Of a stretch of 64,000 nt of DNA, positions 35,791 through 47,632 are shown one piece after another. The DNA comes from Vandiemenella viatica. Its lineage: Eukaryota > Arthropoda > Insecta > Orthoptera > Morabidae. The notes beneath the pieces are model-generated. The model was not told where the DNA came from and did no database searches. It saw nothing but the letters and a program-made list of their open reading frames with translations. How positions within the stretch are numbered: position 1 is the stretch's first letter; each line of letters opens with the position of its first letter. The position numbers were made by a program, and so were the translations under genes. Location: contig CM061919.1 of NCBI GenBank assembly GCA_031002005.1, positions 19,539,687 through 19,603,686 on the forward strand, in the 5' to 3' direction.

Positions 35791-35850
35791 CTCTGTCACC
35801 CACAGTTTTGTGAATTGCAGAATATATATGTAGATGTTGATGTAGAAATA

Positions 35851-36063
35851 GAAAGACAAGACAGTGGAACTGGAACATTTGTTTTGATCTCACTGATTTT
35901 GCTAACGACTCACTCGCAGAATGAAATGCACATGCTTCATCAGGAATTGCAGCAACATGTTTGGAAGGCGGTAAAACAGCTCATTCAGCATTCAAGTTGC
36001 CGTTGAATATGCAAACCAATGAAACTCCAAAGTGGAACTTTTCGAAGAACCAAGCGATGGCCA

Positions 36064-36102
<39 letters not shown>

Positions 36103-37639
36103 AGCAATGAAAATTGGTCATTTGTGATGAATGTACGATGCGTGGGATCATAGAAACCAAATTGTAAATAAAACAACTTGAGTTTCATTGAGATTTCAAA
36201 TTTAATAGAGGAAAATAAATCAGTTTATAAAACGAAATTATGACTTAATTCAATTGTGACTTAATTCTTTTGTGACTTAAATTTTGGAACAAAACCACAT
36301 TGTTTCAAGTTGATCACATTCCTGGCACATAAGAAATTTCCAGCATTTCCATTGGCATATTTCTGAATGTGCTGCCTGTCAAATTCAGTATCCATGGACA
36401 CAATCGTTAATAAATACAATTATCAAGCAGAAAAAAACTTTTTTTTTTCATTTCTACTTTGTTTAGACATTTTCAGAAGCTTTTTAAAAATTCTGAAAAC
36501 GATCACAAACATATTTATTGAGATTTTGACAGCATAAAACATCTTTCGGATCAGCTAGTATTAAAAATAAACATAACTGTCGTTCTATATAAAAAAGTTA
36601 ATCGTGTTATTGTTAATTGTAATTGATTAGTCAATGTTTCCAAGCGTTTACAGAAAGTCACTCTAATGGTTTTGTAATTTTATCTCATACCATTAAAACC
36701 GTGTATCTATTCCATCTATGCAGAAAAAAAACTATTTTTTTTTACTGTCCAACTGCCGATGTTTATTTACATTAAATGTTATAAATTATAAACAGTAATT
36801 GACATTTATATTGGTAGCTGTTTTTCAGTGGCTATTACTTTAAACGTTATAGAAACTAACATTTTTTATTTGTGCCCAATATCTAATCTCCATTTTTACA
36901 CACATTTTTATTGATTTTATCCATTCTAAGTTTTGTGTTCACACAGTTAATTACTTAAACAATAGAATTCCTACTCGCGAAGTACTCAGTTGAAATGGAA
37001 GAGCTAACTGATATACTGAAAAATATAAAGTTACAATTTAACAGTGTTTTATTTTTTATTTTTTAAATCGATATTAATTTACATGACAGATGTCTTAAAT
37101 TAATGAATAAAATTACATCATACTTTTAACTAATGAAATTATATTTTACAACTAATCGACTGAAACATACGAAAAGTGATAAATCAGTTCTGATGCAGAA
37201 TTTTCTTTATTTTGTTTATTTGTATTATATAAAAATATTACTATTATTTATAAGATTTACACATTCTACGGCGATAGTTGTTACTAACCCCGTGTCATAT
37301 GTCCAATATTTGAGTAAAAAAGGAGTTTGATTACCATTATTATATTGTCAAAACGATGTTTATCGTATTGATGGAACAACATACACATTTGGAAATCAAA
37401 CTAATTTTTTTGTGGGGTGGCCAAAATATTGTTTTCATTTTTCAATATTAGGTAATGGTGATAGCTACATTAAAAGACAAGATTAGTTACATAATATGCA
37501 TAAAAATAACACAACCAAGAGATTTTAATTTGGCTATTCCGAAAAAGACTTCAATTTTTTTTTTAGGAATAGTTGGATTACCCAGATCATCTATTTTAGA
37601 AATATGGAGTTGAATCGTATGTAGAATGGGCAATATTTA
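35851..37639. other. AT-rich sequence with a poly-T tract
   Basis: Contains 34 T in a row at 36067-36100, which could be the poly(A) tail of a minus-strand retrocopy whose body lies to the right. No coding sequence was recognised there. Otherwise nothing seen. Confidence 0.45.
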
Positions 37640-37900
37640 GCGAACTTACTGACAGCCTACGTATATAATCCCGCCAAAAATAATTTCCTGATAAACTTCC
37701 TACACTACCTAAAGACCTTCAATATCTTCATGCTGATGGGAGATTTCAACGTTAGACATTAGTATTTAGATGAGACACTCAAGGAAACTTTAACGGGCAG
37801 CAATTATTCCAGCACGGAAAACATATGCAATCTCCAAGTAAGTGGATCAACATTCATGGGAAGCGAAGGACAATAGACCCCGAAGTGAGTTTATTGTTAG
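37640..37900 (+). pseudogene. LINE endonuclease fragment
   Basis: The frame reads ANLLTAYVYNPAKNNF, then FLHYLKTFNIFMLMGDFN: the conserved (G)DFN catalytic block of APE-type LINE endonucleases with the preceding YNP. A stop follows the RH after DFN. A 12 bp inverted pair (TTATTCCAGCAC 37804-37815, GTGCTGGAATAA 37903-37914) closes the segment. No RT part is attached. Confidence 0.55.
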
Positions 37901-39150
37901 CTGTGCTGGAATAACTCGTTCAAATTCCTTGTGCCGGGCGAGCCGCAATGTCACGGTAAGACACATTCGTTTCCAGAACGCCAATTCTGGTTGGACAACC
38001 TTGTTAGTTTAAGACGGAATGCGTAGCCAATAGGAACCCTGTCTCCAGGTCATTACGACCACAATGAATTATTATTATGTCTTTATTAGACCCTTTAACG
38101 TCGAAGAGGTATACCGGCATTTCCTTGAGCGTTTTCCCCTCCACCACAGATTAAATATTCATAAATTGTCTTTTTCAGCGAAGGCACGAAATAATAATAA
38201 TAATAAAAAAAACTGCAAGATCCATCTTATTAGACTTATTTTACATACCCATTCATCAACATTGGAAGGACAATTATTTAGAAAGACTTACTGAATGGAA
38301 GATAATGCCCGAAAACAGAGTCTGAATATAGTTGAAAGAGAAATGTGTTTACAATGAAATTTATTGCACAGATTTGGGTGTTGGTAAAAACACAAATGAT
38401 AGGAACTACCAAACCGTGAGAATTCAGTACGGTGCGAAGACACCATATGCTGAAATTAGAGCATCTAGATTTCGTGGCAATAAATGAAAGAGAGCCTTTA
38501 TATAATGCCGAGGAACGCACTCCATACGGTTTGAGGCGCGTCCACAATTAATTGAGATTGGTTGCAGGAGGATCAGAACAAACAAGTTTCCGACCGACCA
38601 TACTCCCGACATGTTCAATGCGCAACATGTCTGACAAACGCGCAGACCACTAAAACAGAAGAAGTATTGCGTATTACTCACCACATGTGGCCGGAAATGG
38701 TTCCTCTGAAATATGGTATACTTAAATGCCTTTTAGAAGGGCTGAAGTTCCCTGATGTAGCGTTTACTGGTCCGATTGTCCTCAATAGGTAGGTATCGGG
38801 ATAGTATATAATAGCCAATGGCACCTCCAAACCATCTATTTAGCGTTTTTGCGCTATGCCACTCAACAATGTAGTCTGTCTTCCTGATTGCGTTGAATGG
38901 ATAATATATACTGCATTGTCGACGATCATGAAAAAATATTGTGTCTCACAACTTCAACAAACTTGTAGTATGCAAGATAATGTTAATCTCTACTCCGTGC
39001 ATTGTACGAGACAAGAAACAATTCATATAAGTTTGAGTGCAGAACCTTATTTTTCTAATCTCATGTCTCCTTCACAGGGTTAAATGCTGTATTTCATCGC
39101 ACCTGTAAATGAAAGTTGGTGTTTACATATTTTACACACTCAGTCCTCAT
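37901..39150. other. No supported gene
   Basis: Several 70-90 codon frames on both strands (for example 38562-38792) without recognisable domains. No repeat matched to other parts of the window. Confidence 0.4.
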
Positions 39151-39179
39151 CACCTTATACCAGAAACCAAGTGCCAGGT

Positions 39180-39560
39180 TGTGGCCATGGCCAACTTTTT
39201 CCTCTCTATGCATCACTCCGAACTCTTCCACTAACAATCATTTTAATGTCATTATACGCCATGTACAGTTGCAACACTCTCTTTACCCTCCTCCTATCTT
39301 CCAATGACATCCAATCCAGCTCCTTTATCATGTAAGTTCCTGATTGTTTTCCGAGTTAATTTCCATTCACAAATCTACCATACCTCCCTTGCACCCCCTC
39401 CAAATCCTACATTTGATATCAAAAATGTGGACTGCATATTAAACTACCATACACAAGTAATGGTCTGACCATAGGTTTGTAACACATGTGCTTCACTTCG
39501 TTGTTTGTTACGTCCCCTCATCACCCTCCCCAGTAAATGGTTTTTGTTTCAAAAGGTATA
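39180..39560 (-). mobile_element. LINE RT C-terminal / 3' fragment
   Basis: On the minus strand it parallels 61740-61870: a GTTACAAACCTATGGTCAGA-type block (YKPMVRP), then TGGTAG and GATTTGGAGGGGGTGCAAG. It is the same family as 61605-62275, degraded. Confidence 0.6.
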
Positions 39561-39900
39561 CAGTGAACAATACGAGGCAGACAGTTCGTCTCCCAACACA
39601 TACTTCAGCAGACGCTACAGAACATAATACGAAATAGGATAGTGCCTACTGGCTGTAGTGGTTATAAGTACATATTGCTGGCAAAATACCGAGGCCGAGT
39701 ATGCTCCTATCACCATACATAGGCATACGTCACACCGTCCCCCTTCTCCCAAACCACAGCTCTGTCATTTAGAAACTTGTGTCCCAGGTACCAATCTACA
39801 CACACATAATTTGAGGATAGGGATTGCCCATGCTACATCCAGACCGACGAATTAGAGGAGGCGCAAAGAATGTTTCTCATTCACGTTTTGACTATTTCTT
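39560..39900 (-). repeat. Copy of the palindrome-arm repeat family
   Basis: Follows the LINE fragment in the same order as in the left arm at 6830-7000 and 8080-8160: ACAGTGAACAAT and ACAGTTCGT, then ACACACATAAT and CATCCAGACCGACGAATTAG. The arm sequence is thus part of a dispersed family rather than unique to this locus. Confidence 0.45.
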
Positions 39901-41679
39901 TGACTTATTCCAGCAGAAGAAATAAATTTTGCATCCTATATCTCACCTTAGAAAAATTATAACGTAGGCTCTCCCTTATATATTATGAGATGCATTTCAG
40001 TGACTTGTAAAGAAATATTTGTAACCTTTCTTATGGGCTAAGTTAATTGGTTCTTCAGCCTTTGAATCAGTATTATTACTTTCGATATCTCCTATCTAAC
40101 ACTCATTTATTTCTCAGCTGCATATTTACTTAACTGCTCAATAATTTTTTCTCTTCTTTCTTCTTGCTCCTGATCAACTCTTGTTTATTTCTTAAGATTG
40201 GGTCCTTCACAGTTCGCATTACTCTTTGCCAGTCACCAATCCACCGACACAGTAACACTAGTAGTCATTTTCATAGTAATTATTACACTCGCATTGATAC
40301 AATTAAATTTACGATGAATAATTTCTACCTGCCCTTGCAATTGTTTCAACATTATGCATACAAATCACTCACATATGAAATTTATTAGGAAACATTGACA
40401 GATATAATCGCATATAAATGGAGTAGCCTACATATTAAAAAATTAAAGAAAATAAAAAGTTCGACAAAGTTTTATAAGACTTCAACAGCCAGGAAAGAAA
40501 TTGAAACCATCCGGTTCCTCAACAAATACCAGAATGCTTGGAATGCACACTCTCTTTGAAATGTTGAATCTTCGTGCCATCTTCTTGTTCTACGGCGTTG
40601 TCGAGTCATCATTAGTTGATAGCGCTGGGTTAGCAGTAATTTGGGGTCACCTCAACAGCTTACTGAGTGAGACTTACTTTTGGGTTAATACATTTATACA
40701 GGTTCTAATCATCCGTGCCAGAAAACTGAGGATACCATTAGTTAACTCTCTCTCCACTCACAAGCCTCTCTCTTAATAAACAGAGCTCCATCCTCAACTC
40801 GCCAACAAAGAAGCTTCCAGGTCCGCATCCCTCTTATACTTTCCCCTGCAACCTGGCTTGTCTTCTTTCTCGAGGGAAGATGAGTACTTTCCTAATGCTA
40901 TATCTTTCTGGCCAACATAATCCCGTGACTGCCGGCCCGGCTGGCTCCACGGCATATGCTCGACTTGGAAGCCGCGTCATTGAGCCCGTCAATATTCCTC
41001 TACAAACTTTGTGTTTCTGAAGCCTTGCCAGGTACATACAAAGCCTAATATGATTAATTGCCATGAGGCCGTACATCAATATGTCCACCTGAATGAGGTC
41101 GGGTCGCGAAAAACTTTTACAGAGGGATTATGTCGATCAGAAATTTTAAAATTGATTTTTAGCTCCAGGGGAAAGCAGTTCTCTTATGAATGGTAAGTTT
41201 AACACCTGGAGTACATCGACCAGTACTTTGCAAGGGGTCACGCTTGGCAGTGGAAACCAGCGTCAATTGAGATTTGGCATTACAAGAACGCTTGGCTGAC
41301 CAAAGATGTTGGAACAAACCTCAAGTCATTCGGTTTCGTACATTCGTGAGCATGTGGTGGTACTTGTATCACAGAGGCGATAACGGTATTTCGTCTGCCG
41401 CATAAAAGCTGTTGGGATGATAGAGCGCTGAAAGTATGCAGAAAGGTAGGATCTCCTACCTGGAAATTAACAATTAAGTGTAAAATCAAGTAATATTTAG
41501 AGTTGTTTTGTGTTTTAAATAGTTATTTTAATTTTTAATGTAAAATTTTAATATTAGAGATGATTGGGTACAAGCTGGATAAAATAATTGATTCATCGTG
41601 TATTTCAGTTTTTGATGTTAATTAGATTCGAAGACGGGTTGAACGGAGCGTTTAGCAGTTTTTTGAAGTAGAATCATAT
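39901..41679. other. AT-rich sequence, no supported gene
   Basis: A moderately GC-rich patch at 40790-41030 follows an AATAAA (about 40777). No domain, LTR partner or repeat match was found. Confidence 0.4.
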
Positions 41680-42185
41680 TATGTTTTTGATCATAAGCGA
41701 TTATCTGCCTTCATACTTAACCGAAATCTATGAATGAGGTGTCATTTTAAAACTTATGGTCTCCACTTTGGTCACATCATATTCTAAGAAAAGAATTTTT
41801 CGGAATTCGGCTCTTAAAGGGCAAAGTTTTCTTTTTTCTTTTTTTTCCAAAAAAACGTGTTGTATCCCACGAACCATTTATCTGCCTTGATACATAACTG
41901 AAATCAATAAACGAATAAAAATTTTAAAGACTAAAGTCTTCGTTTTAGTCACATCATATTTCAAGAAAGGAATTTTTCGGAATTTGACCCTTAAAGGGCA
42001 AAAGTATTAATATTTCTACAAAACGTTTTTCTGTCACGAGTCATCTATCTCCCTTGATACCTAACCGATATGCATAAATGATGTATCATTTTAAAGTTTG
42101 AGGTTTTCACTGTGGTCAAATCATATTTTAAGAACGATTTTTGTTTTCGTAATTCGACCATTAAAAGGCAAAAATAATAATGTTT
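41680..42185 (+). repeat. Foldback-like left array, three ~168 bp units
   Basis: Units carry ACTTAACCGAAAT or a variant, then a CATTTTAAA block, TCACATCATATT, AATTTTTCGGAATT and CTTAAAGGGCAAA. The CGGAATT landmark lies at about 41811, 41978 and 42148 (spacing 167-170). The same unit appears inverted at 44915-45600. Confidence 0.85.
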
Positions 42186-44914
42186 CACGTGTATTTCAGA
42201 TCAGAACCAAGCCGCTAGATAACAGTAACACATATCAAAGAAATATTAATAAACTACTTCACCGGCGTTGACTTTTGTGACGTACCTATCTATTACACTT
42301 AACAAATAAACAATTGATACAAATGAGGTGGTTAAACCTCCAATCTTACTGTTCATTGTATTCGCTAAATTTTCGCAAGGGTCTTCTAGTTGTTATAACA
42401 CTCAACGCAATTCCTAGCAACTTATGTTGTAAGATTCAGTTATAATCCTTGTCCAGGCTACATTTCAACCTAGCTACAATCTGCGCATATTGCCACTAGA
42501 AAATCAAAGCTTCAATAACGAGCACAATATTAGTTTCAATCACGGCCTACTGTCAACGTGAAACAGCTTATCATGCTACTCATGGAAGCAATTTTAATAC
42601 TTTCAATGTGATATAAACATGGTTCGATGTTTCTTAAATTACTATATCAGTGATGAGAGAATATAATAAAATATTTATATCGAACGAATATAAATAAACA
42701 AGAAGCAATTATAACGAAATACATACTTTTCTTTCAGTGTTTCCTAGCAGTTGCTAATCTAATAAGAATTATATTTTTTTTAAAAAACCCTATGATAACC
42801 TCATACTTGTAGAAACATCTCTGCTGGTTGTTAGTTCAGGAGCGTGACATCACAACGTTCCGGGCACAATGACCAAGCTTAGTCTCTTATTAGTAACGAT
42901 GTTGATTGTGAGGATTGAGCTGGTTGGCTTACACAGATTACATGTTGATAGATTCAGCGTTATATGACTTAAAAAGCTTAAATTACGACTGACTGATACT
43001 GCATCTCCCCCTGTGGTACTAAACGTAACCAGACTGTGTCAACGCTTTCCATAGGAGGCGGAAAATTTGTCGGACGCTTGTTGATGAAGGTTTTGCTTTG
43101 AGAGACGAGCTACAAAATTTTATGTGTTGAGCCACGATTACCAGTACTCATACTAGGATTTTGTAGATTTACTACGAACGATGAAGTTTCTGCAGTAATA
43201 AGATTACCTTAATTGATACACATCCACAGATAAGACCACCTAGGAAAGGAGTTATCTGATATTTTGTTACACACTGTACTTACTCATTCACCATAACTAA
43301 GAACTTTCAATTATTTCCTGTAATATTTAATTTTATGACACACAAACCATCAGTCACAGAACCTACGAATATTGAAATACTATGAAGATAATGCTGCAAG
43401 GTACTCACCGGCTCAGAACGAAATTCTCAACTTGGTATTACTTACCTGAAAATAGAAAAGAAAAATGATACAATTATTTCTTATTTTGTTTTGATAAATG
43501 AAATAAGGTTTTTTTTTTATTTTTGGTAGGTATCAAATTTAAATTATATTTTTATTACAGAACCTGAAAAAAAGAAAAGAACAAGAAATTCCATTTTCAA
43601 AAAACTATAAAATGTGAAACATTTGCAGGAAGGTTATTCTGATGATGTAAGAATTAGTATATTTATGTCATTTTCTCAGTACATGACGAGTTATAATTTC
43701 AATTTCAGTGTAACCCAAACTTGTTGGATGTAGTATCACGTCTTATCAAATTTGCGTAGCACAGTGGATCATCAACAAGTAGTACTGACAAATTAGCCTA
43801 TGCAAATGTAACGATATTCCGTGTATTCTTTGCTGCAATAATTCAGAACTACTTTTAAAAATTTATTCTTAGAATGAAATAATTCTACAGTTAGACAACA
43901 TAGAAACAATTTTCCGTTCTTATATCTAAAAACAAGGTATGGGGTGATGGATAGAATTATTGCACTGCACGCAGAGAAACGAAATCTTTAAATACTAAGA
44001 AACAAATGAGTGGCTCAGAGCGAATGAGGTTACCTTCCTGCTCTGCTATTAATGCACAGCTACTGGTTTCTAAAGACTTCTGTTAATGACGAAAGGACTT
44101 TCTGTTATACCACAGAAATTATTTCCTTTTTCGAGCAACGAAAAGAGTATTCTTTTCTTTTGTTCAGTACATGTTTTTGATGTATTGTACAAACTGTCCT
44201 CATCGAGGTATTCGTAAGAAAACACAACCTTTTACATGGTAACGAAGTACTTTACTCTGGAGCGTATGACGTAATTATCATTCTTTTTTTCTTACTAAAG
44301 CACTTAAATACGATTAAACATATTGAAAATCGGATTACAATATGTCTGTAAATTTAGCTTATTTTTTGTTATCTTGCAGTGGTTTCCTCATTCATTTAAT
44401 TCACATCACTTTTAATGAAATTTAGCAAATTTCTTTTCCGTTAAAATTAATTGATGCTGATTTTTATTAATTTATAGCATTTGTGTAAGAAAGTCACAGT
44501 GTTTGATTCTTTGAATCGCAAAATAACCCACTGTCCACCTAGCACCTAATTTCTCGAAGGTTCGATGCACTTTATCTATTCAGTGAGCGGGGAGAGAGAA
44601 TTGCTTGTATGGTTGGGTACTATGGAGAGTAGCGGAAGCAATCAGAAGAGCAGTGCCGCGGAGTACAGTACGGCAACATCATATAGGCAATATTTAAATC
44701 TCGTGGACTGCTGTGCAAATCAGGGCCAGTTGAATCAAAGGTTCTTTTGGACTGAAAATATGGATAGCAAATTCCCTAGCCATAATTATTAAGGAACAAG
44801 TGTACGTGTAGCCAACAAAATAGAAGTAATACAATGCAAATCGTCTGGTTACATGTCATATAAGCCAATGTGTTGCAGCCATCATTAACCTGAATGTGCT
44901 CTTTGTATGCGGTA
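42186..44914. other. Interior of the foldback-like element
   Basis: 2.7 kb of AT-rich sequence between the inverted arrays. No transposase-like frame. The longest plus frame near the right end (44565-44792, 75 codons) has no recognised domain. Confidence 0.45.
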
Positions 44915-45600
44915 CACAAAAACGCATTGCAAAAATATTGATACTTTTTCCCTTTAAGGGTTGAATTAAAAAAAAAAACGTCTTTCTTAAAATATGATGT
45001 CACCAAAGCTGAGTCATTACTCCTCATAATCTTTCTTGATTTTTCGATTTTGGTTAAAAATCCAGGGAGATAAATAGCTCGAGGTACAAAAAATCCGTTT
45101 TAAAAAAACTGATATTTTCACCATTTAAGTGTCGAATTACGAAAAATTCCTTTCTTAAAACATAACGTTACCACGGCCGAAACGTTAGTCCGTAATATGA
45201 TACCTAATTTATCTATATCGGTTAGATATGAAGGGAGATGGCTCGTGACACAAAAACGCATTGCAAAAATATTGATGCTTTTGCCCTTTAAGGGTCGAAT
45301 TCCGAAAAAATTTTGTCTTAATATATGATGAAACTAAAGCGGAGATATTAATCTTTAAAATGATACTTCATTAAACGACTTCAGATAGGTATCCAAGAAG
45401 ATAAATGACTCGTAACACAGAAAACAGCATTTTAGTCATATTGACATTTTTTGCCCTTTAAGGATCGAATTCCGAAAAATTTCTTTCTTAAAATATGATG
45501 TGACAAAAGTGGAGACCATAAGCTTTAAAATCACACCTCTTTCATTTATTTCGGTTAAGTATGAAGGAAGATATAGGCTTGTGACAAAAGAATACCTTAT
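44915..45600 (-). repeat. Foldback-like right array, four ~168 bp units
   Basis: Reverse-complement units of the left array. TCGAATT-type landmarks at about 44960, 45132, 45296 and 45466 (spacing 164-172), each preceded by TTGCCCTTTAAGG or a variant and followed by AAAATATGATG. The outermost unit is closest to the outermost left unit (GGAGACCATAAG shared). Confidence 0.85.
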
Positions 45601-45720
45601 AGAAATGATATATATGATGATAAGTGTGATCTATATGCTTCATGAAGTTGTTGAGTGAAAATAAATTGTGTGATGCTAAAATAGATTTAGTTACTATTTC
45701 TGTAAACTTGGCCATCGATG

Positions 45721-45897
45721 ATTGCATTGCCACAAACAATTGTTATTTCACCATTATTTTTCCATGAAATGTTTGTTCAAATATAAAATTTCATGGAAAA
45801 AGAAAGAATTGCATTGGCACCAACAATCGTTATTTCATCATTATGTTTCCATGAAATATTTGTTCAAAAATATAATTTCAGGGAAAAAGAAAGAATG
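45721..45897 (+). repeat. Tandem dimer of ~87 bp
   Basis: Two copies starting TTGCATTG at 45722 and 45809. Both contain TTATTTCA, CCATGAAAT, TTGTTCAAA and GGAAAAAGAAAGAA. Each also has a small CCATGAAA/TTTCATGG inverted pair. Confidence 0.8.
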
Positions 45898-47605
45898 GAT
45901 TTATCTTTCTCAAAAACAAGTCAATTACGTTAAAAATTTTGTATCAACTAATTCAAAAAACTTCATATCATTTCCGCAAAATGCATCACTTTACGGCCTC
46001 TGAATTTTCTTGTGTTTTTCTAATTATTCTAAGCAATTCATTTTCTATATACCGGTACGGCCGAAACATTTTCTCTTCTAGCACCTGCTCAGAATTATTG
46101 TTTTGTGTGAATACTTTATTTAATATGATATAAATTCCGATGTTTTATACAAAAAATAATCAAGTTTTGAGAGATAAATTCGGAAATATATTTCAAGAGA
46201 AGGAATTAATTAAACAATATAAAGAAAAAATATTCGCTACCGGTTTCAATTCATTTACAACTTTTCTTTTAAAACAATGTATGTTGCCTCTGAATGCAAG
46301 CGAAAATTGATTTCATCTTACACTGAAAAACCAAAATTTAAGGAAAACCACCCCTAACCTCATTTAATCAAATTCACTCATAAAAGGTTAATTTTGTGAA
46401 GAAATATTTCAGTGCGTGTTACCTTAGATAAATTGAGTCTAATACTTTAGCTGATTCAACCGTTGGTAAGGTGAAATTATGTGGCATGTTGGTTTAGTTA
46501 TTAATTCGGCATAGCTGTAAAGTAATGATCACAGTAAAAGAAATTGTTGAAGACTGCAAGTGTCTGACCAGATTTTCATCCAGCGTTTCGCAGGGAAAAT
46601 AGTTCTGAAAACGTTTAGCATTTCTTTTGTGATTACTCTGAAACAATTGTGGATTAAAACGCTTTTAATTGTTCTAAACGTTCATCCTCGACCAGCCAAC
46701 TTTCACAGTATCATCGTGAATTTGAATCAAGACATTGTATTTCCGAGATACAGGCTCGTGCATTTGTTAAACTAAATAGGTTTGAGGTGAGCAGTAACTT
46801 AGGAGCTAGGCTGCCTACATACTAAGCTTTAACAAAGAGACTTTTATTTCTCTATAACACAGTCGTATTTAAATAATTTCAGATACATATTAATTGCTGA
46901 GCACGATTTTAACAATTCATAAAACATAGACTCACTACTTCCCCTCATAGCTATGTAGTTCCTCTGACAGCATCCGACCACTTCATCTGCTCACACTCGA
47001 CTTCCCTGCTACGCTCTCATTGGTCGAATCTACTCATATAACAATCCTGACAAAGAAATAGCAGATGTTTACCGTTGTTTTGCCGCACGTTGATGGTTTG
47101 CGGAAGGACCAAAATATTGATCATTTAGTCGTACATTAATTTTTATTAGCGACATGATCTGTAAATGATCTAGTGGAACTTATTACAGCCTGTTGCCGTT
47201 CATGTGGAATTTATTCATGATTTTGATTATTGTGAAATGTGAAGCTACTTGACATCGTTTAGAGTAACAATTGAAAACGTATATGTCCTACGAGTGTAGC
47301 TCTCACAGACCATTAACATCACCAAATTGTTTCTCCGTATATGGAAATATATCTTAGTCTTCAATAATACACCATTAATAGGACCAACGGAGTCCAGGAA
47401 TTAAACGCATTTTGAAACAATTACCTCAAACTCGATATTAGGAGTAAACAACAAGCAGAAAATATTAATTTCAATCGATATGTAGCAAACAATTTTCATT
47501 TTTTACAAACTAATTTTAAAGGATAATTTGGAAAAAATGGGAGAGTTATCACTCAGAATTCAGTAACCGGTATTGAGAAGATTCTCTTTTATACACCTTC
47601 TTATG
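45898..47605. other. AT-rich sequence, no gene seen
   Basis: Many stops in all frames; no repeat matched elsewhere. Confidence 0.4.
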
Positions 47606-47632
47606 TTTTTTTTTTTTTTTTTTTTTTTTTTT

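Larger units (their letters stand above)
33800..35850 (+). mobile_element. CR1/Jockey-like LINE, internally deleted
   Basis: Short ORF1-like start, then directly a reverse transcriptase without the endonuclease. The 3' end runs into a tail of ATATATATGTAGATGTTGATG type at about 35820-35845, as in CR1-like elements that end in short repeats. 5' and 3' ends are approximate. Confidence 0.75.

Noticed and set aside
36067..36100. Poly-T as the tail of a processed pseudogene
   Set aside because: No coding sequence or target duplication was recognised beside it, so only the tract is reported.
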